Source of the DNA: Dendrocalamus latiflorus | Taxonomy: Eukaryota > Streptophyta > Magnoliopsida > Poales > Poaceae | Reading direction: 5' to 3' | Assembly (NCBI GenBank): GCA_017311315.1 | Contig: CM029664.1 | Span: 39,349,939 to 39,413,938 of the forward strand | Length of the DNA stretch: 64,000 nucleotides | Shown: positions 23,009-34,769 of the stretch, one piece after another | Layout of the letters: each line of letters begins with the position of its first letter | How positions within the stretch are numbered: position 1 is the stretch's first letter | Position numbers and translations under genes: made by a program | Notes under the pieces: generated by a model | Told to the model about the DNA's origin: nothing | The model's database searches: none | The model's input: only the letters and a program-made list of their open reading frames with translations

Positions 23009-24980
23009 TAGGGATGGCAATTGTGCCTGTTTACCCGTGTGCCTGTGGGTAAATACCCTAATGGAGCCGGGTATGGGATATATTCTTTGCCCACGGGTAT
23101 GAAAATGGGGGAACTCTCTGCCCATCGGGTAAACAGGCATGTGTATGGGTAAGCTCCACCCATACCCGTCTCGCCCATGTACCCGCGATCTGATAAGTGG
23201 ACCAACCCATAATTAAAATAGTAAACCCTAACTCTTCCATACCACTTCCCCGAAACTCCCGACTCCAGTACTCTACTCGACTCCTCCATACCATACCCCA
23301 GCCGCCGCACTCATTCAGTCATTCTCCTCACCCTTGTCTCCTCGGCCTCGTGCCCTCGTCTCCTCAGCCTCGTCTCCTCGGCCTCGTCTCATTCCTCGCC
23401 GACTCCCGACTCACTCAACTCGCTGTCTCCACTCTCCAGCTGCCTCTTCCTCCATCGAGATCCAGCCGTCCTCGAGATCCAGCCACCGGCGTTCATCCTT
23501 GAGACCCAGCCACCGGCATTCGTCCCGTCCTCGAGATCCAGCCACCGACATTCGTCCCGTCCTCGAGATCCAGCCGCTAGCGTTCGTCCCGTCCTCCAGT
23601 CGGCCCGTCCTCTAGATCTAGTCACCGCGTTCGTCATCCAGATCCAGCCATGATCGCCCCTCCACCCCCACCCGTCTGCCTGCATCTTCCACAACGGTAA
23701 CGACAGCCTTGCACCCTCGCCTCGTTCGACCTCCTCTCCTCTTTTTACATACAATCTTTTCCTTTTTACATTTGATTGCACATGATCCGAGCTTTACCTG
23801 AGTTCTATTTGCTTATTAGATTCTTGTTCTAAATTTCATTTCAGAGTGAAGGACATCGCCAAATATTAACTAGGGAACTTGAAGCTGTTGGACTCCGTCT
23901 CAACAAAAGGCCTCCTCAGGTATACACTTGCTTAGTGTGAAATGGGACAAATCCAAATGGATATGAAACAACTATAGAGAAAAATACTTTATGCAACATT
24001 GAAATTGTATGTTGGAACCTTCTGAGCTCAAACAAGGTTTACGAGGCATTCATTTTGTATGTTTTCAAGAAATAGATTGTCCTGGGCGTGATTCTGATCT
24101 ACATAATGATTATGACTGCGTGATTCTAAGATCAAACAAGTTCCCACATAAATCTGACTATCTGACTGGGTGTATAATTGAGGCAATTCAAAACTGAATC
24201 AACAGTAGGAGCATGTGCTAATTTGCGAACATAAAAAAGCAACTATATGGAAAACAAGGACACATATCAAATTAAAAAGAGATGAAATCATTTGGACGAT
24301 CTTACATAAAGCTAATGTTATAACTTCACAAAACACTGATTCAAATTTGGTATCTTCTGTTGATTTTTGCCCATCTTTGATGACAAACAACAATGTGCAT
24401 ACCATATACTGTGTACAAAACTCAACAGTAAATTTAGTTGGACTCTTGATATCAAGGGAAAGTGGGTGTAATTCAACGATTTCCTTTGTGTGGAGAGTTA
24501 TCAAGGTTATAGATCACCTTTTTGTGAACATCCAGTACGACCATTTTAGGACGTGAGGTGTTTTCCTATGGACAAATGCTAACCTAAACTATGGCTATCT
24601 CCTAAATGAGGCCTAAGTATGCAGTTTGTGTTGTAAACTACCAACTATATACTATGTTGATTATGAAGCATTTCATATGTGCATTTATACCTTTTAATTC
24701 ATCTTGTTTTGTCTTCATGTTCAAAGACTTGTACAAAATTGAGGCCTGCTAGATTGGTGATGTGTGAATGTGATGCACTATTATGAAAATTACTTTATTA
24801 AGGACATATATATTTGATGACTCAGTTCGCGGGTAAACAGGTATGCCCGTGGGCGACGGGTATGGGCAAGGTTCTTTACCCGTCGTCCTTCGCGGGTATG
24901 CTCGTGGGCGTAAATCGGGATCGTGGGTACGGGTATGGGCAAGCACTACCCGTACCCGCTGCGCCCGATTGCCATCCCTA
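23009..24980 (+). mobile_element. Non-autonomous hAT-like element carrying a DRG exon
   Basis: The ends are TAGGGATGGCAATTGTGCC and, read inward from the right, TAGGGATGGCAATCGGGCG. The subterminal parts on both sides are rich in 'acccgtgggc/gcccacgggta' units. Flanks agtactac (23001-23008) and ggtactac (24981-24988) match at seven of eight, as expected for hAT. The interior has a GC-rich first-exon-like block (23230-23700), then an intron-like stretch and a clear DRG exon. No transposase is seen. Confidence 0.8.
23845..23919 (+). pseudogene. DRG-like: Captured exon of a DRG-type GTPase
   Basis: The 75-nt exon is bounded by 'ttcatttcag' and 'gtatacac' and encodes SEGHRQILTRELEAVGLRLN followed by KRPPQ. 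The motif is characteristic of developmentally regulated GTP-binding proteins (DRG1/DRG2 family, between the G3 region and the TGS domain). The neighbouring exons with the P-loop and other GTP-binding motifs are not found, so only this exon and its intron edges were carried. Confidence 0.75.
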
Positions 24981-26559
24981 GGTACTACCGATCATCGGAA
25001 GTACCGCAGCACTCAGGTGGAACTACCGATTTCCTTGAGGACGAGAAGACTCTACACAGGTGTCTCTCTGGAAAAAATATACCACAACACAAGCCGATTG
25101 TTCCGCAAATCAATAGTACCACTCACACAAAGCCGATAGTACCGCTCGCTGATCAGACCACTCACACAGAGTTGATCAGACTGCTCACACAGAGCTAGTC
25201 AAACTTCTCAAAGGGAACCCATCCAAATCCTACTATGGACAAAGCATGCTTAACAATGGAGTTTCTTGGCCGTGTGTGAATTCCCTTTGTTCTTTCTTGT
25301 TTTCTTTCCTCCCACCTTCTAAATTTATTCCTTAGACCCAGGGCATTGTTCATCACCTTCTCCACATCGACTCTAGATTGATCAAACAATGACTGAGACT
25401 GAGAGTAGCACGACTACACTGGTCCCTAACCACATCAGATGGTTTGACCACTCAAGTCTCCGACCACATTGTTCGGTTCGTTCGCACAGGTCTCAGACTA
25501 CGCTGGTCTTGAGGTAAGGTTAGTGTGGGGGATGGACCTGCACTAACGGTATTAATTTTATTTATAATACTATTCTTACTTATTGTATTAAATTCACCAG
25601 TTTTCAATCTATTTATGGTATTTCTATTTCTTTAACTGTGGCTTTATGCTCAAACTAACCCTACATGCCTTCCTTTGTTGCCTTTTATCATTATATTGCA
25701 CTCTCCTATGTGACTTACGGAGTAAATTTAATGTGCTCACCTTTGAGGAAGATGACTTTGACTATGGTGAGGACCAGGATGACTAGGTCGCGTCTTACTA
25801 TCATTTGCCTATGGGCAGGCTTAGTGGGGTTCTTTCTCTTCGGCTTTTTCTTCCACTGCTATATTCAAATTTGGCCTATGGGTCGTGGATGTAAACTTTG
25901 GCAATCATGCCCATATTTAGTTAATGAATAAATATCATTATGGACGATATTTATCTTTATTGTCCACTGTGTGCACTAGCTGATCCTTGACTAATGCGAT
26001 TTATACAGAGGATCTGAGAGTTGTTGCTCCGGGGTCCGACAACATGTGAGGTTGAGCTATCAACACATGATGATACTCAAACTACTAGAAAACATGATAA
26101 TACTAGTTATTCAGTCTTTCAACCAAACACCAAGATTAGTAAAAGATTAGGAACACATCCTTAGCCCTAACTAGCCATACATTTGCCTTGTGCATCCCCT
26201 TGAAGCTCGAGGACTCGTATCTATACTACAAGTCCGGATCATCATCTTTACATGCATCAATACATGATGCATCCTTCACTTGACCTCCATCAGCACATGA
26301 TAGGTCTTCACTTGACTTGATAATCAACACACAATCATCTCCTCTTGGACATGTATTAACTCATGATTCATCTTCTTCTTGATGTCCTTCAACACATGAT
26401 GCCATCTTCTATCTTGACTTGATGATCTTCAACTCATGAAGTCATCCGAAGTCTTCCTCATTTGTGGAGCCTAACATATTCATCAAACTCATGGAAAATG
26501 TTAGTCCACAAAACAATTATCATCAATTACTAAACTTTACTATTAACATATAATGAAGG
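24981..26559. other. Unclassified repeat-like sequence
   Basis: It has repeated 'ccactcacacagag' and 'gaccactc/gaccacatt' motifs (25080-25520), then AT-rich sequence. No conserved coding region is seen; the ORF at 25665-25931 has hydrophobic segments but no known domain. It probably consists of older LTR parts. Confidence 0.3.
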
Positions 26560-26564
26560 GACTA

Positions 26565-26766
26565 TGATGAGGCCATGACACATATAGATACAACCATATT
26601 TGCTATGCTTGCTATTCTTGGCACAGTTGATAACGACTCAGAGTATGGTTTAGCGATTACTTGGTGTTCTGGTCATGACTGGTTAAAAGGCTGCATCGTC
26701 AAAGTCATTCTTCTCCAAATCGAAGTTATCATACTATCAGAAGATCGGGACTCCATTGCCTCATCA
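26565..26766 (+). repeat. 5' LTR (internally deleted)
   Basis: It matches the first about 60 bp and last about 150 bp of the 3' LTR. The middle, including the TATA-like box, is missing, so this element could not start its own genomic RNA from this LTR. Confidence 0.88.
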
Positions 26767-27861
26767 CGTGGTATCAGAGTTTCAGTTGACTAGTAGGAAT
26801 TTCTTGTATCCCTAGTTAGTAAATTGGTTTCTATTTCCCATAGTCCAAAAAAATTGCCCTACGAAAAGAGTTAATTTCTGCTATCCAAACCACATTGTGC
26901 TTTTTCAATCTGTTAGTTTTAGTTTGCTAAATTGAATTTGTGTCCGTTTTAGCTTTGTCTAGTTGCTTGTCATATCCTTGACTCCATAAAAATCCAAACA
27001 AGAAAAATTTTCCCCAACCCAAACCCTAATTCCAATTTGGCTAATTTTTTCTTTCTCTGCAACCACCACCAAAAAAGCCATAACTTTTTATTCCGAGCTC
27101 CTTTTAAGTTAAACTACTGCCATTAGATAGCTAACTTCCTTATACATCTGCCCCTAAAATTTCGCTCAATTCCAATAATGCAGTTAAAATATATCTAAGG
27201 TGAAATTTGACCTAAATTTCTGAATTGAATCTGCAACAGTCGACACTTGTGAATTTTGTGTGAATTTTTCAGTCGGTTTGCAGAACTTGGCCCCAAAACA
27301 AAAGTTGTATAAAAAAACCATCAGGAAATAGATACAAAAAGAATCATTGAAAAAAATGGGGAACTGACAAGAAGTTATGAAACAAAATACCGATGTACAA
27401 TCCAGAGGACACAAATCTTCAGTTTCCATATTTGGGTCAATCCTTGTGTTCTTCAATTCCATATTGCATTCTATTGAATTATCTTATGTATACCTCTACT
27501 ATACATTGTTATACACTTTTTTAGCCTTCTTCCATCCTTGGTTGATCAGCAATATAGGCTAAGAGCTAGATACTAACTATAATTTAATTCTGTGCAGTTT
27601 CTGAAATTAACTGATTGTTCTCTATTGCTACATATCTAACCTTCTAAGCTACATATTCTACTAACCAAGTATATCACGTCGAATCGGCCCTTGCAATCGC
27701 TTTACTCATCACTTGATTCAAGTTTATCATGAACCAACCATCGGTTGCACCACCTATTTGTATTGGTAAGAACTTGTCAGAGCTTGATAAGATCTTGAGT
27801 GTGAGCAACTTTGAGCCTCCAGATCCTAGTAGTTGATTTGTTTCCTTGTTTTCTACTAACT

Positions 27862-28569
27862 ATGGCAGGTTCACGAGATGATTTCCAGCAAGATCCACAT
27901 TTTCTTCGAGCCATTAAATGGGAGTGCAAGAAAGTCCGCGAGGAAGATGAATGCTTCAGACAAGATCATCCACCAAGGGAGGTATATGATCGTGACAGTA
28001 CTTCTGGTAAAACTGAACTCATTGTGCCATCCTATGCTGGTAAATTTGATCCTGATGCCTATGTTGATTGGGAGATAGCTTTAATCAACAAATTTGAATG
28101 TTATGTATAGTCTAATAGGCAAAAGATTAGAGCTGCCACTAGTGTTTTTGTTGAGGATGCAAAACTTCGGTGGAAGTACTTAAGTAGACATGGAAGAGTG
28201 CCTCAAACGTGGCATGCGTTAAAGAAACTTTTGACAGATCAATTTATTCCTAAATATCATGTTAATTATTTGCTAGCTAGATTGCAACGTTTAAAACAAC
28301 GAAGTGGAACTATAAGGCAATATTATCATTTTTTAAAAACTCATTTATCGCGTTGTGGCTTAGAAGAACATGCTGAAGCTATAGAGAATAGATTCTTATG
28401 TGGGCTTAATAAAGAAATTCGGGACCTTCTTATTTACGAAGAATATAATTCTCTCCCTCATTTGTTTATACTTGCTTGTAAGGTTGAATGCCAGATTGAG
28501 GAGAAATTGAGAGTGCTTGATGATAAGAAACATGAGACAAACCAGTGTTGTGCCTTTTTCTATGACTAA
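27862..28569 (+). pseudogene. gag: Gypsy-type gag with one internal stop
   Basis: The frame starts MAGSRDDFQQDPHF. The retrotransposon gag domain runs from GKFDPDAYVDWEIALINKFE through RAATSVFVEDAKLRWKYLSR, WHALKKLLTDQFIPKYHVNY, RLQRLKQRSGTIRQYYHFLK and CGLNKEIRDLL. TAG at 28108-28110 breaks the frame where related gags have a sense codon. No zinc knuckle is seen before the stop at 28567-28569. The layout matches the capsid-like part of Gypsy gag, and without pol it would rely on helper proteins. Confidence 0.85.
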
Positions 28570-28809
28570 CAACTTGTAGGTAGTTGAAAACCAGGTCGAA
28601 GAGGAGCATGAGCTGATTGAACCACCGACTCCATTGGTTGAGAACGAAGATGAGGAGATGGATGCACCTATTTCATCTGAGGAGAGCCAAAAAGGTAAAG
28701 AACATGGTGCTATAATCACTCACAGTGAGTATGCTTATGAAGAACTACAATTATCCACTGTTCGTGCTATTTTAAAGCAAAACTTAGTAGAAACGATTTT
28801 GACACGCAT

Positions 28810-29571
28810 ATGTTTCAAGTAGAGAATTCAAACTGCATTGACTTGAGTGCACCATATCATACAATAAATAAATTGCTTGCTTTTTTGAGTGATTCATGTG
28901 ATGAATTAATCGCACACAATGATCATGTGGCTTTGGTTAGATATAAAGAAGTTTTGACTAGAATTTCTCCTGCTAATTCATTATGTTACATCATGTTCGA
29001 TCTACCTATGAAATTATCACATGCTATGGAGAAAGTTTCTAAACTCGCATGTTCGAATTCCTTGTTTAGTTCCTACACCCTTGGGAATAAGTCTAATTTG
29101 ATTAGAGATTATAGTATAGAAAATCAATTTCTTGTATATCGAATATGCATAACTTGCAATCACATGGATGAATTGAAGCCTGCTATTTTGGACAGTAATT
29201 CTTGTGTGCTGAATCTTGTTCAATATGAGAGAGAAGTAAAATTTAGTATTAATCCAATGCCTATATGTTCATCTCTTTTTGCACCATCTAGTATGGACAA
29301 TCTGAATAAAGATGATGAATTATGGAAGAACTTACAAATCACTTCACCCTTGCTAGATGAATTTGCTATTGCTTGATTGAAATCTGATTATATGGATGAA
29401 CTTTGTTTGATTCCAAAAGTTGTAGCTTTGCCCATATGTGCTACCACTGCAAGTTTACAACTTCAGATATTTGAATTGCATAAATGCTTCACTTACATTT
29501 GCAAAACTAGTTACAATAATTGCTGTGTGAGAAATTTTAATTTGCTCATTAACATATATGATTACTCTTGA
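28810..29571 (+). other. Unassigned ORF downstream of gag
   Basis: An open plus frame (188 codons, TGA at 29374-29376, then 64 more codons in the same frame) starts MFQVENSNCIDLSAPYHTIN and contains NSLCYIMFDLPMKLSHAMEK. It has Cys, Asn and Ser in excess and no RT, RNase H or integrase motif. It sits where pol should be. Length and the single stop suggest a former coding region. It could be an extra ORF of a non-autonomous Gypsy family or a transduced host exon. Function is unknown. Confidence 0.4.
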
Positions 29572-29749
29572 GTTAATAATACAATGAGCTTTTATGATCG
29601 CTGTTGTTTTCTAATATTAATTGTGCAACAACAAAGAACTATTAAAATGGATAACATATACATATACTATACATACACCTTGATTTCTTTGTCATCATAT
29701 TTTCAGTTTATGAAAAGCCAAGGATGGCTTTGTTTTCAAGAAGGGAGGA

Positions 29750-30404
29750 TGATGAGGATATGACCCCTATGAATACAACCATATTTGTTATGCTTGCTAT
29801 TCCAATTACAAGAGCTCGTATACTTCAATAAAATTATCAGGTGAGCTATTTTTAGGAGTGCCTTTATATTATATGAATTATATGATGCTACCTAGTGATG
29901 AATACACACACATCACCTGTTTGGGCCAAATTGGGCCTTATAATGCTAAGACCTAAGGGGAAGGTGCACCCCTCTTGGTCCATACTATTCATGGTTATAC
30001 TATTCATGTGAATAGTACTATGAATAGTACCATCCCCTTATTTCTTAGTTTTGTGCGGCTTCTCCTTTCCTATTTAAGGAGGTCGCACCCCTTTAATTTC
30101 CTTGGATTTCGTTTATGTTTAGTTACCTTCGTTGCAACTTCTATCTTATTAATAATTCATAAATATTTTCAATTTTAGATTGCTTGTCATTTTATTCTTG
30201 CGTGTTCTTCGGTTGCATGCAAGAATAGACCTTCGTGGTCAGGTCAACCGTGTTCTTGGCATGATTGATAATGGCTCGAAGTGTGGTTTTGCGATTGCTT
30301 GGTGTTCTGGTCATGACCGGTTAGAAGGCTACATCATCAGAGTCGTTCTCCTCCAAATCGAAATTATCATCCTATCGAAAGATCAGGACCCCAGTGCCTC
30401 ATCA
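29750..30404 (+). repeat. 3' LTR
   Basis: It is 655 bp, TGATGAGG to CCTCATCA. It carries a palindromic cluster of 'tactattcatg/catgaatagta' (about 29982-30030) and a TATA-like tcctatttaagg at about 30066-30077. Confidence 0.9.
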
Positions 30405-30409
30405 GACTA

Positions 30410-31140
30410 GATTCTATAATCTTTCCTTTTTAGTAATTTATGGCAATCTCAACAAATAATGAGATAGAAATTGAATTGCGAGTATACAACATGTACACAA
30501 CAATTGTATACTCTAAGATAAGCTTTTAAAACAAAGTTTACTTATCTAATTGTCATTAATCATCTAATCATTAACACATAATATAAGAACTAGATGACAA
30601 CCCGATTATGAGTATATCTGAACTACACAAGCTATATATACTCAAGGGGTATATTTCAAAGTAAAGATCTTTAATATGTGGAAATGGAATATGGATCAAT
30701 ACTAATAAAACCACAAAATATAGAGTAAACTCTCCCTAAATGAGTGCATATAAGAATATATTGTGAAAGCATATGCACATATGCAAGTTTAACTTATTTG
30801 GTGAATTTCATTCTATATTTTGGATCCGAGGAATGCGATAAGATAAGAATGTGATAGTGAATGCATACTTTTTATGTTTTTCACCTTTTCATCTAAATGA
30901 GACTAAGCAATATCATAATCAATAAACATATTAGTCTCACAATTGTATTTGTCAATATCACTAAAACTAACTTAATGGAGCTTGAACTTACAGAAGCACC
31001 ATAGGCGTGTTCCTGGGCAGCTGGTGTTGTCGCGCTTGCACAGCCTGTGTCATGCGGCTGGCAGGCTGGGCCGTTAGATGGGTCATAGGCCTACGGGACA
31101 TGAGGCGACCGACGGTCCAAACGTCATGGCATATCATGCC
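30410..31140. other. Unclassified AT-rich sequence
   Basis: No ORF with a recognised domain, no repeats that could be paired, and no gene seen. Confidence 0.3.
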
Positions 31141-32503
31141 CCCCACCCCCAGTGCCCTCCATCCCGACCGAAGCAGTCACTAACCCTAATTCCTTCCCTA
31201 ATCCTGTAATCCCCATTCTCAATTTCTCAGTCGGTGATCCCCATTCCCTGTTGTTTCCCTCGGATCCCCTCAGATCTCACTCAGAAGCCGCCACAGGCGT
31301 CACCGTGGGGTGGCAGGCGGCAGGTTGGCAAGGCCACAAGGGCTGCAGTTACCAACTGGCATGGCAGCAGAGCCAGCAGGCGGACAGGGCACTAGCCACC
31401 AGCCAGGGGAGGGGAGGCAGTAAGAGGCCAAGCAACCGAGGTCAATCCAAGGCGAGGGGAGGCAGGAAGGGGCCAAGCCAGTCGATAGCCAGGGGCAGGG
31501 CATGCCCCTAGGTGGCAAGGCAGGGCACCGACAGGTGCAGGTATGACTTGTGAGGCTTTGAGGATTGAGGGGAATCAATGTGAATCACTAGTTAGTTCCT
31601 TCTTCTTGTCATCTTGTGATGTGTGTAACAGTAATCATTCATACCTCAATCAGTGTATGTGTATCTTGTCAATTTGTCATGCCTCGGTGAATCAGTGAAT
31701 TAAGGATTGGGGAGGCCGGGAGAAATTTGGTCTGCTTCTTGTGATTTGTGAATGATATTTGTGAATTGTGAATCATGAATTATGAATATTTGAACTGTGA
31801 ATTGTGAACTGTGAATCATGAATAATGAATATTTGAACTATGATATTTGTTATCTAACACTGCCAATCCATTTTCCCTAAAATAATGACTATTTGAATTG
31901 TCAAATTTCAGAAATAAGTAGGTTTTTGGTTGATACAAAAAGCCTTGCAAATGATGGAATTCATGGAAGCACAAGTTTAGTACAACCACAAGCTTTACAG
32001 GCACAAAGTCCAGGTCCACAACCATAGTCAAATAGGGGCCATGTTGCTAGGGAGTTCAATCAGGATGAAATTGTAAGTGATCCTGGTCTTAGAAAATAAA
32101 TTGATGAGTATGCCCCCGAAATTGATGAAGACTCAGAAAATGAATTTGCCTCATAGGTGTGATTGGCACATTTGTGGTATGTTCCATTCTCTTCAATGTG
32201 AATATATTATAATGTTGTACGATACACTAACCTAAATATCTTTATTTTGCATAATCTCTTCTAGATGTGCGATTGGACTTGTGTTGGTGAGTCATCGAAA
32301 TTTTCATAATGTCATACTGAGATAGTTGTTATCTATCTTTCTTTTCATTTTATTTATAGACATTCAAATGTGTGTTCAATTTTAAAACTATTACGGTTAT
32401 TAACTTTGCTTATATCATGAATATGTAGATTTGTTCGCGTTTATTAGCTGTACTTGCGCTCGCGGCTCGCCTAGACTCCCAAATTTTTCTGGCTCCGCCA
32501 CTG
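31141..32503 (+). mobile_element. hAT-like remnant (right end only)
   Basis: The right end, read inward, is CAGTGGCGGAGCCAGAAAAA, a hAT-type terminus. Upstream are a 'gtgaattgtgaatcatgaat' run (about 31735-31840), common in the leader of plant hAT elements, and a coding scrap DPGLRK...IDEYAPEIDED near 32075-32130 that resembles the N-terminal region of TTF-zinc-finger hAT transposases, with stops. The left terminus was not found; the start given is approximate. Confidence 0.45.
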
Positions 32504-33027
32504 GAGTAAGGAGCACTTATGTTGTGAAGCTACTATATTCAAAGTGACTTCTGTAGTAGCTTTTACAAATAGCTTATATAAATTAACTTAAGAAATCACT
32601 CTATTTAAAAGTTGGTTTTTAAAAATTAAAAGCTAAAAGCTTGTTTGGAAAGGACCATAATCATATTTGACGTGAAAACAGGAACTTTCAGCAACCACCA
32701 CACACAAGGGATGGGCAGTTGGGCACATTGGTCTGGCCTCAGCCCTACTCTCAACTTTTCGCGACTTTGGGAGGGAGGGAGAGATGCAGGTGCAGCAGCC
32801 TTGCCAATGTGTTGTGCCTGGGCATTGGGCAATAATACCTGTGGCACAGGAGCTGTTGGTGGTTGCGGCATCCCAAAAATGAGTCCGTAATCATGCAGCG
32901 CCCACGTGGCCGTGCACGCCGTTCTGCAGCTTTGGCTACTGTTGCTGTTGGTGGGCGCGGGCGCACACGCCCATCGATCCATCGCACGGGTTCGGTGAAC
33001 CTGCCTGCGTCTGGTGGAAGTGGAACG
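32504..33027. other. Unclassified sequence
   Basis: A short AT-rich palindromic stretch (32510-32650) is followed by moderately GC-rich sequence with overlapping ORFs on both strands and no recognised product. Confidence 0.25.
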
Positions 33028-33036
33028 GCAGACGCG

Positions 33037-33272
33037 GAAAAATTGTATTGTATCCCTGTTACACAATTCGATTTATATAACGAGTAAATAGGGTAATAAC
33101 ATGTGGTAAAGTACTGTAGCAACTATTCTAAAATATTTTTCGTACGATCTGATACTGTAGCAAAATAGAAATATTATTATTTTGTATGGGCTACAGTATT
33201 TTGCCACATGTCACTGTTCTATTTGCTCGTTATACAAATCAGATTGTGCAACGGGGTACAATAGAATTTTTC
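33037..33272. mobile_element. MULE-type MITE (foldback)
   Basis: The 236-bp element is almost wholly two inverted arms: left GAAAAATTGTATTGTATCCC and right, read inward, GAAAAATTCTATTGTACCCC, continuing into 'ataacgag' and 'acatgtgg' on both arms. The flanks gcagacgcg (33028-33036) and gcagacgtg (33273-33281) are a 9-bp duplication with one mismatch, pointing to Mutator-like transposition. Confidence 0.75.
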
Positions 33273-33419
33273 GCAGACGTGGGATCCGGAGTGGGTGCAC
33301 TGTACGTTCTGGTGTTTTTTTGGCATTTGTATATGCTGCTTGAGGCTTTTTATCATCTCTGAGAGGTACCACCAAGTATTATAAAGTATTAGTATCTCAT
33401 TTTCCTTTGAAAGTACTAA

Positions 33420-34752
33420 GAGCAACTTCAGCAGGCCCCCTACTTGAGCCCTCAAACCTCATATTTGAGGGCTTGAGGCAAAAATGCAACTCCAGCAGGG
33501 CCCCTACTAGAGCCCTCAAATTTGAGGAGCCCCTCAAATCCCCCTCCCACCCCTCATTCCTAGGGGCTCCCCCTCCACCCCTCATTTTTCTGTTTTTTTC
33601 CCGCACCGTGAAACTTCTCCCGCTCCCCCCCCCGCCCGCATCTTTCCCCGCCGCCTCCCTCGCCCGCCCGCCTCCCTCGCCAAAAATCCCCGCCTCTCCT
33701 TCCCCCGCCGCCGCCCCTTTCCCCTTCCCCGGCGCCTCCGCCCCCTCCACCGCCGCCTCCGCCCCCTTCCCCGCCGTCCCCGACTCCCCCCTCCCCTGCC
33801 GTCCCCGCCTCCCCCGCCGCCCCCTTCCCCGGCGCCTCCGCCCCCTCCACCGCCGCCTCCGCCCCCTTCCCCGCCGTCCCCGACTCCCCCCTCCCCTGCC
33901 GTCCCCGCCTCCCCCGCCGCCCCCTTCCCCGGCGCCTCCGCCCCCTCCACCGCCGCCTCCGCCCCCTTCCCCGCCGTCCCCGACTCCCCCCTTCCCCTGC
34001 CGTCCCCGCCTCCCCCGCCGCCCCCTTCCCCGGCGCCTCCGCCCCCTCCACCGCCGCCTCCGCCCCCTCTGCCTCCACCCCCAACTCCCCGCCTTCCCCA
34101 CCGCCCCCTTCCCCTTCCCCGGCGCCTCCGCCACCTCCCCCGGCGCCTCCGCCCCCTCCACCGCCGCCTGCGCCGACCCGCCGCCTCCTCGTCTCGCGCC
34201 TCCGTCGTCCTCGAATCCGGGCGCCACCGACCGAGCTCCTCCACCGCCGGCCTCCACCGCACCAGATCCGGCCTTGGCCCGACTGGATCCGGCCGCCTCC
34301 CGCCCGGATCCGTCCGCCGCTGCGCCGTCGCTGCCGGATCCGGCCATCTTCGCCCGAGGCCGCCGCTCCCCGCCCGGATCTGACCGGGTCCCACGCGCGT
34401 CCAGCCGCCGCCTTCGACGCCCTCTTCGGCTTCGCCAATGGATGCACGTGCATCCGCCGCCGCCTCCGCCAAGGCCGTCGACGCCCTCTTCGGCTTCCAC
34501 GCGCGTCCAGCCGCCGCCGGATCCCGCCGCCGCCGCCGATGGAGTGAGGGAGGGGAACGGTGACGAGAGAGAGGGGACGAAGAAATTTGTCAGGAGTGGG
34601 TCCCATGTGTCAGTGTGTGGTGAATAGATTTGAGGGCTTAGATTTGAGGGGTGCTGTTGGAGTAGAAGCAAAAAATTGGGCCCTCAAAAGTAGGGGGAGC
34701 CCTCAAATAAAAAGTAGGGGCCCTGTTTTGAGTAGTACTGCTGGAGTTGCTC
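33420..34752 (+). mobile_element. Pack-PIF element 2 (different cargo)
   Basis: The ends are the same as at 4040-5370 (GAGCAACTTCAGCAGGCCCC left; GAGCAACTCCAGCAGTACTA right, read inward), in the same orientation. TAA is on both sides (33417-33419, 34753-34755). The 1333-bp interior is very GC-rich: a Pro/Ala-coding minisatellite, then a first-exon-like stretch with 'gacgccctcttcggctt' twice (near 34408 and 34471). I do not recognise the source gene. Confidence 0.78.
33731..34075. repeat. 100-bp GC-rich minisatellite
   Basis: The unit starts ggcgcctccgccccctccac and recurs at 33731, 33831, 33931 and 34032, so there are three full units of 100-101 bp and a partial fourth. It keeps long frames open on both strands, which explains large overlapping ORFs that are not genes. 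Confidence 0.93.
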
Positions 34753-34769
34753 TAACACTGCTGCCAAAA

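Larger units (their letters stand above)
26565..30404 (+). mobile_element. Non-autonomous Gypsy-type LTR retrotransposon
   Basis: Both LTRs start TGATGAGG and end CCTCATCA. A perfect 5-bp target duplication gacta flanks the whole element (26560-26564, 30405-30409). The PBS TGGTATCAGAG is at 26769-26779 and a purine-rich tract (aagaagggagga) precedes the 3' LTR. Inside are a gag with one stop and a second, unassigned frame where pol would be expected; no RT, integrase or protease motif is present. The 5' LTR is 202 bp and the 3' LTR 655 bp because the 5' copy lacks the middle. Confidence 0.9.

Noticed and set aside
33397..34671. Very long open frames (up to about 424 codons) on both strands
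   Set aside because: They lie in a GC-rich minisatellite inside a Pack-PIF element and are open in several frames at once, which is a composition effect.
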